Shown here piece by piece: positions 9,889 through 22,700 of a stretch of DNA of 64,000 nt. The position numbers and the translations under genes were made by a program. The DNA is from Onthophagus taurus (taxonomy: Eukaryota > Arthropoda > Insecta > Coleoptera > Scarabaeidae): the NCBI RefSeq assembly GCF_036711975.1, contig NC_091968.1, positions 17,980,001-18,044,000 of the forward strand, written 5' to 3'. The notes beneath the pieces were generated by a model. The model searched no databases. It was given only the letters and a program-made list of their open reading frames with translations, and was not told the origin of the DNA. The first letter of the stretch is position 1. Each line of letters begins with the position of its first letter.

Positions 9889-12800
9889 CAGGTGTCCCGC
9901 AACGATTGTACAAAACTGCATCAGCGTATGATCAAAAATAAACAAAAAAAGCCTAATAAACATAGGTCCGAAAATGGACCATTTTCGAGATATTCAAAGA
10001 TTTAGTTTCATAAGTTGATATTGTTAACATCATGAATTTAAATTTGTTTTTATAATAATTAAGTCGTTACTATGATTACGATAAGTTGTCTAATCAAAAA
10101 AAAATAATACTTCACGAAATTATTATTTTACTATTTAATTTAATAAAACTATTAAGTATGGCTTCTATTAATTACTCCAAGGAAGAGATGGCGGATATGG
10201 TGTATTGTTACGGACTAGCTGATGGAAATGCGTCGTTAGCAGCTCGTCATTACGCGCAAAGTACCTATACATAAATGTGGCGAACGTGATTTAGTTTGTA
10301 ACTACAGACCTATCTCTATTCTCTCAATCGCCTCTAAAGTCTTTGAGCGTCTTGTTTACGATCTTATTATGTATAGTGTTAAATCATTTATAATCCCTGA
10401 ACAGCATGGCTTCTACCGATGCAGGTCAGTAGAATCTAATCTAATCTCTTATTCCAACTTTTTACTAAGCTCTCTTGATGACAATTGCCAGGTAGACGCC
10501 ATATACACCGATTATAGCAAGGCGTTTAATAGAATTGATCATGGGATCCTTTTAACTAAACTTGCTAATTTTGACATTCCAACTGGTTTAATTTCCTGGA
10601 TTTCATCTTACATCTCCGGCAGATCGCAGGCTGTTAGCATAGGTAACTACCGCTCTGCATTTAGAGATATTTCTTCTGGCGTTGCTCAGGGTAGTCATCT
10701 GGGACCGCTTTTCTTTCTACTCTACATTAACGATATCCATGCATGTTTTCACCATTCACATTTTCCACTTTACGCCGATGATAGCAAGATATTTAGCCGC
10801 ATCTGTTCTACCGACGACTGTGCAAAACTGCAAGACGATTTAAACAGGTTACATGAATATTGTTTAAGAAATAACTTGTTCTTAAACCCTGATAAATGCA
10901 GTAAAATTACATTTACTCGTAAACGCTATCCTGTCGTCTTTGATTACTCCCTTGGCTCAACTATCCTCAGACAATCCGAATGCGTGAGAGACCTTGGAGT
11001 TATTTTTGACTCTAAACTCTCTTTTTCGGCTCATATTGACTATATTGTTAACAAGGCTTCTCGCATGCTGGGATTTATATGTCGCATATCCCGTCCTTTT
11101 TCTGATCTGTCTTGTATTCGTTCACTGTATTCTGCCTTTGTTTCCTCTCTCTTTAATTACGCATCTGCCGTTTGGAACCCTCAATATCATACCTACATCG
11201 ACCGCCTGGAACAAGTTCAGAAGCGTTTTGCTCGGTATTTGTCGTATACATTTTGCTTATCGTATTGTAATTATACGCAGCGATGCACAGTTTTTGGTCT
11301 CATGCCGCTCTCTTCCAAATGTAAAATTAATGACTTAACAAACGCCTTTTCAAATGCCGCGGTTCCACGCCTTATGTACACGTTTAATTGCTATGGCTCA
11401 GGTCTCGATATGTTCAACACCTCTACGGTGACATTCAAGAAAAACATTCGCCACTTGCAATGTCAGTAGCATTGCGTGCGTTGTCTGACAGCTGATATTA
11501 ATATTCATATTATTATTAACATCATTAAACATATTGTCATTTTGTTTTTGTTATTATTTTATTTTTTGTTAATTTTTTCCCTTTTGCTGGTTTTTGTTTA
11601 CTTTTATATATATATATATATATATATTTTGTTATTATTATTAACATTAATTTTTCTATTGTTCTTCTTATGTATTATTAGTGGATACTTCACTGGGCAT
11701 GTCCTGTTTGTATCCCAAAGATTATAAATAAATAAATAAATAAAGGTTCCCGAACAGACGATTGCCTAATAGTCACACCTTTAGCAGACTATTTCTCAGA
11801 TTAAAAGAAACGGGAAGCGTAATCCACAGCCATTCCACGGAGAGACATTACACAAGGCCGGTGGAATTAGAAGAAGCAGTTTTGAGAAGAGTCGATGAAA
11901 ATGCCTCAACCAGCATTAGAACAATTTCTGCACAAGAAAACATTAACAAAACAACCGTTCACCGCATTTTAAGGGAGCAGTTGCTTTATCCTTATCATTA
12001 CAACACCGTTCAAGCTCTAACAGAAAATGATGGCGAAAAAAGGGAGATTTTTTGTAGGTGAGCCATACAAGAAGAGGTAGTAAACGTCGACTTTCCCATA
12101 AACATTGTATTTACGGATGAAGCAACATTTACTCAAAGCGGAATTTGTAATATTCATAATGCGCACGTTTGGAGCGATGAAAATCCGCATGCAATACTAG
12201 AAACTCATCATCAGTGGCGATTCAGTGTTAATGTATGGGCTGGAGTTATAGGTGATCAGTTATTAGGTCCATTTTTTCTTCCAAAGAGATTGACAGCCGA
12301 TGCCTACATACATTTTTTACAAAATGACCTTACAGAGGCATTTGCTGAATTACCTCAACAAATTCTAGAAGATTGCTACTTTATGCACGATGGAGCACCA
12401 GCACATTATGCACGTGCTACTCAAGCATACTTAAATAACAGATTTGGCAATAAGTGGATTGGCCGAGGAGGTTCTGTCCCGTGGCCACCTCGTTCACCAG
12501 ATTTAAATCCGTTAGATTTTTGGGACATTTAAAACAAATTGTTTATTCTGAAGACGTTCAAAATGTGCAGGATTTGAAGAATAAAATTAGTAACGCATTT
12601 GACACAGTAAAACAAATTCCTGGTATCTTTGAACGCATTAGAAGTTCATTTAGAAAACGTATCCGTTTGTGTTTAGAAGTAAATGGTGCGCATATTGAAC
12701 ATTTATTATGACATGAATCTTTTCCAATTTGTTAAATATTCGTTGTTTTTATACTGGTTGAACGATTTTCTTCGACAATCTTTGTTACTTGTTTTGTTAA

Positions 12801-13292
12801 ATTATTAATGAACTGTATTAATTAACTTAATATTATCTTATTATTTATTAAACTTTATCTTAACCATCGTAACCATGGTAATCATATAATTACTGCATCT
12901 AAATCGTTAGAATTAATGATGTTTACAATAGGTCAGCTTATGAAACTAAAACTTTGAATATCTCGAAATTGGTCCATTTTCGGACCTATGTTTATTAGAC
13001 TTTTCTTGTCTGTTTTCGATCAGAGAATATTGGTTATTAGAAGGGTAGGTTGAAAGTACAAATAGGGTCAAAACGTGCCCTATTATGAGTTAAACATATT
13101 CCCCAAATTTCATTTTCCTAGCGTTTATGGTTTTTGAGAAAAAGAAATTAAACCAAAATTTTCCGCCATTTTTGGAGGGGTGTAGCTCCTTAGGGGAGCC
13201 GAAGTCGCCCTTGGTTCATATATCAAAGTACCCTTAAAATTCACTAAAGAATCACCCCTTGAAGTTTGTTGCAGTCATTCAGATACACCCTG
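9889..13292 (+). mobile_element. IS630/Tc1/mariner-type transposon, split by a jockey-like insertion
   Basis: The left end CAGGTGTCCCGCAACG follows TA. Long inverted repeats are visible at about 9920-10018 and 12930-13022 (shared block ATAGGTCCGAAAATGG). The right outer end is either near 13022 or at 13292 (CAGGGTGTATCTG inverted, then TA), in which case about 270 bp was added there. The transposase starts at 10158 (MASINYSKEEMADMVYCYG), is interrupted at 10261 and resumes at 11746. It then shows a helix-turn-helix, FTDEATF (first Asp), MHDGAPAHY (second Asp) and PWPPRSPDLNPLDFW (third Asp, about 36 residues after the second). One in-frame TGA near 12059 and a frameshift near 12525 also break it. 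The copy is dead. Confidence 0.85.
10262..11741 (+). mobile_element. 5'-truncated jockey-like non-LTR retrotransposon
   Basis: The ORF at 10369-11469 (366 codons) is a reverse transcriptase. It has the A-box IYTDYSKAFNRIDHG, GVAQGSHLGPLFF (usually PQGS) and the catalytic YADD, followed by the thumb and C-terminal connection region. The coding part begins mid-domain, so the 5' end is truncated, as is typical of target-primed insertion. An AT-rich 3' UTR with a (TA)n tract near 11607-11626 and a terminal (AAAT)n tail follow. The insertion point is exact: transposase codons of the host mariner resume right after the tail, with AAAG shared at both edges as a probable target duplication. Confidence 0.88.
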
Positions 13293-13308
13293 TATATTGC
13301 ATAGAAAA

Positions 13309-13660
13309 CCCCCCATGTACCATGAATTACGACTTTTTTATTCATTTACTTCCCTTCGTTTTTATCCCCATCCATCATTGAATTGACTATATTACCGCAC
13401 ACTATATATTTATTGTATCACAAAAACCATTTTCGATTTACTTTCGGCAGCTTCAACAACACACACTTAATTTCCACATCTTTTATATAAAGCACAAATA
13501 TTTACCTAATACATACACTTAACATTAAATATTGGAGTGTTTAAACAATTTTGTAGTAAATATTGACGTAATTCCTGATGATGGTTAACACCGAAACCAG
13601 CAATAACTAAACAAATATAATAGGATAAAAAACTATAATACACATTCATTAACTTTATTA
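13309..13660. other. Intergenic DNA downstream of ING3
   Basis: AT-rich sequence with no ORF. It contains the ING3 polyadenylation signal, AATAAA on the minus strand at 13659-13654, about 105 nt past the stop. Confidence 0.5.
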
Positions 13661-13763
13661 ATGAGTATTTTATACATTTTACGACCTACACAATACACCT
13701 AAACACAAAAAAAATCTAATTTCATAATCCATAATTTTTCTCCAATCCTTTTTTTTGTGCAAT

Positions 13764-16700
13764 TTAATTTTTCCTGCCACCGCGTCTTCTCATAGAAGCA
13801 GTACATTGCGGACAATACCATTTCCCTTTTGGCGGAGCCGTAATCCCCACGCACGGATAATGGAACCACTCGGACGGACAATCCTCGTTATCACAAGCAA
13901 CCATATCACCATAAGAAACTTGATTACAAAGACAATACCTAGGTTCGTTAGGGTCATAACTCCACTCCGCATCGGTAACCTCTTGACTTTGAGTCACCGT
14001 TTCAACAGCTGGCGATTCCGGAGCCGGAGTTACAACACTATTTAAAATCGCTTGGACACTCGACGAAGAAGAAGACGATGAATTTACATTCACCGAACTT
14101 GAAGATGATCCCCCGTTAGTATTCGACCATTTCTTTTGTTTTTTCTTGTTGTTGTGGTGATCTTGTTGAATCGCTTGAATTGCGGTTTGAGCTGCTCCAG
14201 CTAATTCCCGCCCGATTCCTCCGAATTCAGTGACGTGAACCCCGGTGTTTATTGCTTCGTAAGAAGCTTTTAACGAGGCGGTTCTTCGACCTTGTTGCAT
14301 TTGTTGAGTGGCTGCAATCGCTTGGGATGCCGCAGCTGCTATTGCAGGACCTGCTCCGATGTGCCCTAAGTTGTAATTAATTGGTTGGGAGTTTTGAACC
14401 GTATTCGTGTGACGATGTTCAATTAAAGCCGGGGGTTGTTGTGCGGTTCGTTTCTCTACGTATGAAGTGTTTAAATTTGATGGGTTACTATCGCGGCGCT
14501 TCTCATTGCGAGGTCTACTATATCGGCTAAACATTTAATTTATTAAAACATAAATAAATAATTCAAATAAGGGAAAAATTTAAGAATTATCATGTGGCTT
14601 AAAAATCGATGATTTTTCTTTTAATTAATGTGAAATAATTAAAAAAACACGTTAAAATAAAAAGAAAGTGCGGAAAAGTGTAGAACATGCCGAAAAATCA
14701 TTTTTCTATGAAACCGATCAACACCTAATCTACAAATTGTTTATTTTATAGCCACGCACAAAATCAATTTGATGAAGTTAAAAGTAAAGTTATTTTCACC
14801 AAACTAGGTGAAATTACAACGTATATTTACGGATGAAATACCCTTGCTTTTCTTAGGCTTTCGATTCATAACGACTGACTACCTGTCGTTAGATAGACTG
14901 TGTCTCAATAGACTCTGTATTAATACTAGAACTAACACTAGACCGAAAACTAGAAACATTCGGACTTAATTTCTCAGGACGGCTAAACAAGAATGAATCT
15001 AGTTTTAGGTCTTGTGTTAGTTCTAATCATAGTGCTAGTGCAAAACTAGAACTAACACTAGACCGACAACTAGAAACATACGGATTTAGCCCCACGTCTC
15101 TCAAAACGGCTAAACCCGAATGATTCTTGTTCTAGGTCTTGTGCTAGTTCTAGTGATAGTGCAAAACTAGAACAAACACTAGACCTAGAAACATTCGGGT
15201 TTAGCCACACGTCTCTCAAGAGGGCTACCTACCACTGTCACTAGCACTAACATTAGACCTAAAACTAAAGGGTTTTTCATTATGAGCGACGCATTTTGTT
15301 TTTAACATTTCTCGAATAGGAGTGAAGTTGGCTTCGCAATTCTTTCACATTTTGAAACGTCGCTCTATGCCATTTAATCATGGAGAGATACACGCCGATC
15401 GCCGGCGTTGAACATCAGTGTGACCAGTTTGTGGCAAATATTGGGGAAGGATTTGGCTCTCCATCCGTATAAGATTGCGTTGACTCAAGAACTGAATCCA
15501 ACCGACCATTTTAAGCTGAAGTCTACTTTCACAAGAATCACCTTTTCGGATGAAGCTCACTTCTGGATCGATGGTTTTGTCAACAAGCAAAATTGTCGCA
15601 TTTGGACGAGTGAACAGTCTGACGTGATGCACGAGAGGTTAGAAAAGCCTGAAGTCAGCAACATTAGAAAAGTTGTAGGCCAACACGGACGCAAAATTCT
15701 TGGTATTTCGGCCGATCTGTGTGCTCGAGTCATGGAAAATTGGATCCAGCGTATTCACTCGTGCCAACGAAACCACGGCGGACATTTGAACTATTCGACA
15801 AAAATTGAGATTTTGCGCGATGTGTACCGGGTGGGCAAATTTGGGTGTTATTATAGGCTATCTCAGAAACTATAAGAGATACGAAAAAAGTAGGTGCCAT
15901 GTCTCGGTCTCTTTTTCCGAGACTAATCCAATTCCGCAAAAACCAAACCTCTATTTTCTTTTGTTTTTAAGTTATAGTCAAAAAGTCAAATTTTCGCGAT
16001 TTCAAATAATTCTCATATTTCGTTTATTTTTTAAATTAGAGAAATGGGGTTGATACGTTCTTAAGACACTTTTTTGAGTAGAATATACTGCCGTTGAAAA
16101 ATTTTAAACATAGTTGATAATTTTTGAGATATAACATAAACTTGTATTTTTTAAATACAAACTGTAGTAGATTATGGTGTTACTGAAAAAAGCATATTTT
16201 TAGCTTTCCAATGATGTATTGCACGCATGGTGTATTTTTGGAAAATAAGCGTTATTTTTTTAATTCTAAAATATTAAAGATTAATATTCAAAATTTTAAT
16301 TATAGTAGGCGAGGAAAACGTTAAATGCCACTTAGTTACTATAGTAACGTGAGTTTACTGATCATTTCATACATGAATTTTTTGAAACGAGTTTCCCGCT
16401 TAAACATTCCTCATTATCTTTAAATACATAAAGCGATAAAATTAAAAAATCATTCTTTGAAAATGATAGATAAGGCTCCATATCCCATATAAACATCGTT
16501 TCAATGGAAAGTCCGCTGCCCAGTTTATGATCCCTAATCTTCCTCTATCTCACCCAATTTAAAAAGAAAAGGTTGCTAATATGAAAAAACTTCTAAATCT
16601 CATGGTTGGGGAAAACTGGGAAGATACTACCGAAGATTTCATTCATTGATACCCAATTGTTCTAACCTTACAACCAGTAAGTTTAGTAGAAGAAGATGAG

Positions 16701-19700
16701 ACAGTCTGTGACTGTTTAGTTCCTGAAGTTGTTGTTCATATTTAATTATTCATTAATTAATACGTTTCTTGTATTTTTAATAAACAGACTTTATCTACAA
16801 ATCATTTTTTATTGGTGAACAAAGTCAGGGATAAGACACTGAGAAATTTAAATCAACTATTCAAAGTTTTTATTCGTTGGTACAAAACCAACTTTATCCT
16901 GCATAATGATACAAGACCAACTTTCTGTCATATTCGTGAAAAACCATATAGCAATTAGGTAGTAATTACTGTCCGAACCGGCCTACTATAATCAAAATTT
17001 TGAACTTTAGCGCTTACTATTTTGGAATTGAAAATTAACGCTTATTTTCCGCAAATACACCATATATGCGATACATCATTGGAAAGCTAAAAATATGTTC
17101 TTTTCATTATCATCATAATCAAGTATAGTTTGTATTTAAAAAAATACAACTTTGTGTTGTATCTCAAAAATCATCAAATATTTTTAAAATTTTTCAACGG
17201 CAGTATATTCTACTTAAAAAAGTGTTTTAAGAACGTATCAACCCCATTTCTCTAATTTGAAAAATAAACGAAATATGAGCATTTTTTGAAATCACGAAAA
17301 TTTGACTTTTTGGCTACAACTTTTTGCCACCCTATACATTTTAATTTTGATTGTTTACCTGACCTCGACACCTTTAGATTCTTTTTTATGGGGCAAAATC
17401 AAAAATGAGCTGTATAATACACCAGTAAGGTCTTGTGAGGCATTAGAAAATAAATCGAGTTAGAAATTGTATTACCTAAATATCTCCGCAGTAATAACGT
17501 CGAGTCGTTAGATCGACAATACGCAAGATACAATTATGCCAAAATCAAGGCGGCAACATTTTGAAAATTTAGAAAATTACTTTTTTTGAACTTATAATTG
17601 AATTAAATTTAATTGTTGGATAGTGTTGTTCTTTTAAAACTAATTTAATACAACTGTTAATTTACACCATTATTAAAAAAGAACCACTGACTAAAGCATA
17701 GCAGTGATCACTGCTCGAGAAATAACAAATCAAGAGGAACATAACGTAGTTTATACTATTAACCTAGCTCAAAAGTTGTAATACATTTTCCGAAGGTACT
17801 AAAGCGATCCTGAAATTTTTTTCAAGTAAAAGTTATGTGAAATTATGCTGTCTACCCAACTAAAAAAAAAAAATTATAGATTTTAAAAAATAGCGAAATT
17901 AGTAGTCACATCCGGTATAACCGGAAGTACAAAGAGAATGGTTTTCTTATATCACTAATAATAAAAAAAAAATATGGGGGTGACCCACTTCTGAGGGACA
18001 CCTGTATAAACATTTTAGAGAAAAATTTGAAGCCAAGCACCAACAACTTGGGTTTGGGGTCCGAATACATTTTTCAACAAGATAACGACCCTAAATATTG
18101 TGCCCACAATAGCAAACTTTGGCTGCTATATAACACCCCAAAACAATTGAAAACACCCCCACAGTCACCGGACTTAAATCCGATTGAACACTTGTGGGAT
18201 TTATTGGAACGCAGGATTCGTCAACATAATATAACATCGAAGGAAGTGCTAAAAAGTGTTATGATTGACGAATGGGCAAAAATCACTACGGAAGACACGA
18301 AGAAATTAGTACAATCCACTAATACCTCCTACTAATATATTTTTTACAGAAGTCGTCTTGCTCTGTACGCAGATTTTTGCATAGGCATTATTTGAAGTAT
18401 TTTTAGTTTAAATTTTTTTTATTAACTAATGTTTATATCTTATTGATTTATATTTTGTTAATACAGAAAAACATACAGAAAAAATATGAGTTGAAGTTTA
18501 TCGCATTAGATTATCACTATTTTTTGATCGGTTAAAGCATTCTACGTTCGTTGTACGCAGACTTCTGCTGCTGAGTGTATATGGCCAACTTCACACGCGT
18601 CACAATGACTTGGTTTCGAGAAAATTAGGTTCGTTCCAACCGCACAAATTTCACTCGTCGTGTACGGGTACACGACTAGTACTGGACTTTTTTCTGCGCA
18701 TGTTCGTCCATGGACTCGTTCGTGAACGCGTACATTTCGACAACGCTGTTGGAACGGTTTGAAAATTCTATGTACGTTTTATACCCAACCCTGTCGATAG
18801 TTAGCGCTGCAACCATAATTTACAATTTCAAACGAAATCCATTTACTCATTTTTTTAACAATAATGAACTAAAGTAGCATTAATTAGAAATGTAAAAAAA
18901 ACGTAATAACCCTTACTAGAAAAATGAAATAAAAATATACATGTTTTTACACTTTTTGATTAATTTGTCTATGAAACTTATCATAAAACATACATATGAA
19001 ATAAAAGTTCTTAAAAATTTGTTAAACAAAACACCAGAAACATGTAAAAAAGCAGAGAATTATCCAAATCCAAATGTACAGCGTCTGTCACGACGAGCTG
19101 AGTCTATATGGCAAACTACTGGCACTATTTTTGTGAAAATTTGCATACGGGTTTACCCGAGGTGCTCGTTTCAGCTAAAATATTTTCAGATTTCTCCAAC
19201 TTCCGGTTATACCGGAAATGGACCCTAACTTCGTTATTTTAACAACTTTTATTGAATTTTCCAGATCCCCGCCAAATTTTAATACAATTTGGTATAAGTC
19301 ATCATATGTCTAGAGTGCACCATTTTTCAATTATTTCAGTCTTCTCGAAAATTTTGGCAGATGCAACCCTTCACAATAAAACTAATTTTTCGAAATTACA
19401 CTCGAGTCCGGCCAAATATTCTCACAGAGACGACCCATAGCTTACATAATACTTGAAAAGCAACCCCCAAATTAGGGTCGCCATTTAAAAAAATGAAGTT
19501 TTCGACTTTTTGAGATAGGGATATTCGGGGCAAATTTTTGACCAATCTGTATAATTTTTTAAAAAACTTTTAAGGGGTTATGTAAACTATGGGTCCTCTC
19601 TGTGCAAACACTGAGAATATTTTGCCGGACTCGATTGTAATTTCGAAAAATTACTTTTTTGTAATTCGCGACGGTAATAAAAGCTATAACAGTACTCAAA

Positions 19701-22700
19701 CGAGTGCTGTAATGAGACTCTTTACAGCATCCGATGCTGTAATGAGATTTTAGTAACATTTTATGGAACCATGTTCATGTTGGTGACATTGGGTCATTAA
19801 TTTTTCTAGTTGTCAATGTGACAATGTTTGTCTATGGATGGTTAAATACGTTCTTAGCATCGAATACAAGGTCCACAATGATGAGGACATTGAACTCTGA
19901 GCAATTTCTCTTATTTTGGGAGGTGCACATGAAACATGTTTGTCAGGTGAATACATTTTGTGTTTTGACAGTTTCTAATTGTCAATTCAAATTTCTTATA
20001 TATAAATTTTATATAAATTTTCAAGTGTTAGGGTGTTACCAACTGCTTTCCTACTTTGTCAAAATTTATTTTATTTTTGAGAAAAAAAAGGATAGAAACG
20101 CGAATTACAAAAAATAGCATAAAAAACACGTTTCATAAGATTTAAAGCACTCATTCACTAAAAAACTCGTGGCTTCGCCACTCGTTTTTCAACTTGAATT
20201 CGTGCATTTCAAACGTGTCTTACGAAACTTGTTTTTTAATATACTATTATTGTGAAGGGTTGCATCTGCCATAATTTTCCAAAAAACTGAAGTAATCCAT
20301 AAATGGTGCACTCTAGACATATGATGACTTATATCAAATTGTATTAAAATTTGGTGGGGATCTCGAAAATTCAATAAAAATTGGTACATTCCATTTAAAA
20401 TAACGAAGTTGGGGTCCATTTCCGGTATAACCGGAAGTTGGAGAACACTGAAAATATTTTAGCTGAAACAAGCACCTCGGATAAACGCTATATGTAAATT
20501 TTCAGAGAAATAGTGCCAGTCATTTGCCATATAGATATAGACTCAGCTCGTCGTGACAGACCCGCTTGATGGTAAAGATACCCATAAGAGACACAAACAG
20601 ACCGGCTGCACAATTGGAAATGAGTTATACTCTGTTATGCGCAAGCGCTTAAGAACGTGACAAACCGTACATCGTCGAAACCAGGTACGCATTTGACTTG
20701 TCGCGGACGCGTACATGAACGAGTCCGACGTAGTGATGGGCATAATCGAGATATATGAATAATCGATTATTTGATTATTAATCGAATGAAATAGTCGATT
20801 GTTTTTCCATTCGATGATGAAAGTTGAAATAAAATTCTATCTAAAATATTTACGGTATTACTACTTCAGAGGGCTGTTTCGGGGATTTACCGAATTCTTT
20901 GAAACTCGATGTATATACACGTGCTCACCCCTACCCGAACTACGTTCGTCGTTTACTCGAGCAAACTACTCGGCAGTATTGTTGTGTTGTTTTGCAACCA
21001 GGTCAAGTGTTTGTGTATTGTTCTGTGTTTATTAAGATTTAATGATATGCCGCGACAAACTGCAAAGAGATCCTTCATCTGGGATCATTTTGTACGAAGA
21101 GGAGATGTCTCAATGTGTAGTGAATGTAAACGAGAATATAAATTCTTTGGCAATACTACAAATTTAAGTGAACACCTAAAACGAAAGCACCCAGCCTTAT
21201 TATTACAAAAATCTAAACCTTGATTAAATTAAAACCTTTTACCTTGAGTAAGGTAAAAAATGAGTTGAATTTGTCGTCAAATTTGTCTATAACAACAGAT
21301 ATATGGACATCATCATCTACGAAAACATTTTTGGCAGTTACTGCTCATTATATAAACGGAAGCCGAACAGTTACCTACTGGAAACAAAACAATTGGTTAA
21401 TCGTCATTCAGCAGGAAATGTTGCCAGCGCACTTCGCGAAGTTTTTGAAAGTTGGGATATCTTTGAAAAAGTTCACTGTATTGTAACAGATAACGCTTCA
21501 AATATGAGAAACGCTATCACTGTTCATCTCAATAAGACTCACCAACCCTGCATAGCACATACGCTGAACCTATGTACCATGGACACCCTCAAACATGCAG
21601 ATCTACAGCAATTGCTCGAGAAATGCAAAAATATTGTGGGACACTTTAAAAGAAGCACTGTAGCATCTGGTGAACTGGCAAAAATGCAGGATCAAATGAA
21701 ACTTCCTCTGCTAAAAGTGAAACAGGACGTTTCAACAAGATGGAATTCTTGCTTGGCGATGATGCAAAGATTAGAGGAATTAAAAGTTCCGTTGTCAGCA
21801 GCAATGTCCAATCTTCCCGGATCACCTTCACTTTTGTCATCGGAAGACTGGGCACTAATTAAAGACTGCATATGTATTTTAAAACCTATTGAAGCTATGA
21901 CTTCCGAGTTGTCGCGAGAAAAATATATAACGTTGTCTATTATCATCCCCTTAATTCGTGGTGTCCAACACGCTGTTGAGAATGCACAACCAATAACTTC
22001 CACGGGAAAGATATTGCAAACTAATTTTCATGATATCCTATTGAGGAGATTGGGTTATGTTGAATCTTCAAAAATTTGGGCAAAGGCGACATTATTGGAC
22101 CCCAGATTAAAGATATTGGCCTTCGATAAGGTAATAAATGGTAATCAAGCCCTTAAATGGATTACACAAGAAGTAGAGGATTTGATTGTGACTATCACTC
22201 AGCATCTAGAAACTCCAAATTCTAAAATACCTTATACTCAGGGGCGTGCAGGTAAATTATTACTGTTAACTCATTTTCGTTAAAGGTTTCTTTTTTGTTT
22301 GTTATTGCAATAGTTCGATAATAGAGTATATTTGAATATAAATTTTAGATTCCAGCGAGAACCAAGCTAGTTTACTTTGGGAGCATTTTGATATAAAGGC
22401 TAAGCAGGAATTCAGCGCGTCCACACCTACACGTTTCTGCCGAAGCACAAATAAAGCAGTACCTAGACCTACCATTGGTAGATAGGAAGCTGAATCCTTT
22501 AGACTTTTGGGAGTCCAAGAAGGAGATGTTCCCGGAACTATATAAACTTGCAAATAAGTACCTCTGCGTGCCAGCAACATCAGTGCCATCTGAGAGGGTA
22601 TTCTCAAAAGCAGGCGAGTTAACAAAGGACAGAAGGAATAGGTTAAGCAGCAATATGATCAACGAAATCATGTTTTTAAATAGTAATATGTAGTGCAATA

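Noticed and set aside
13764-14534. Treating the PHD ORF as a stand-alone 256-residue gene with its own start
   Set aside because: The first three codons lie upstream of a good acceptor (TTTAG), and exon 3 at 23703 ends in the matching phase with an ING N-terminus; ING3 is one gene across the intron.
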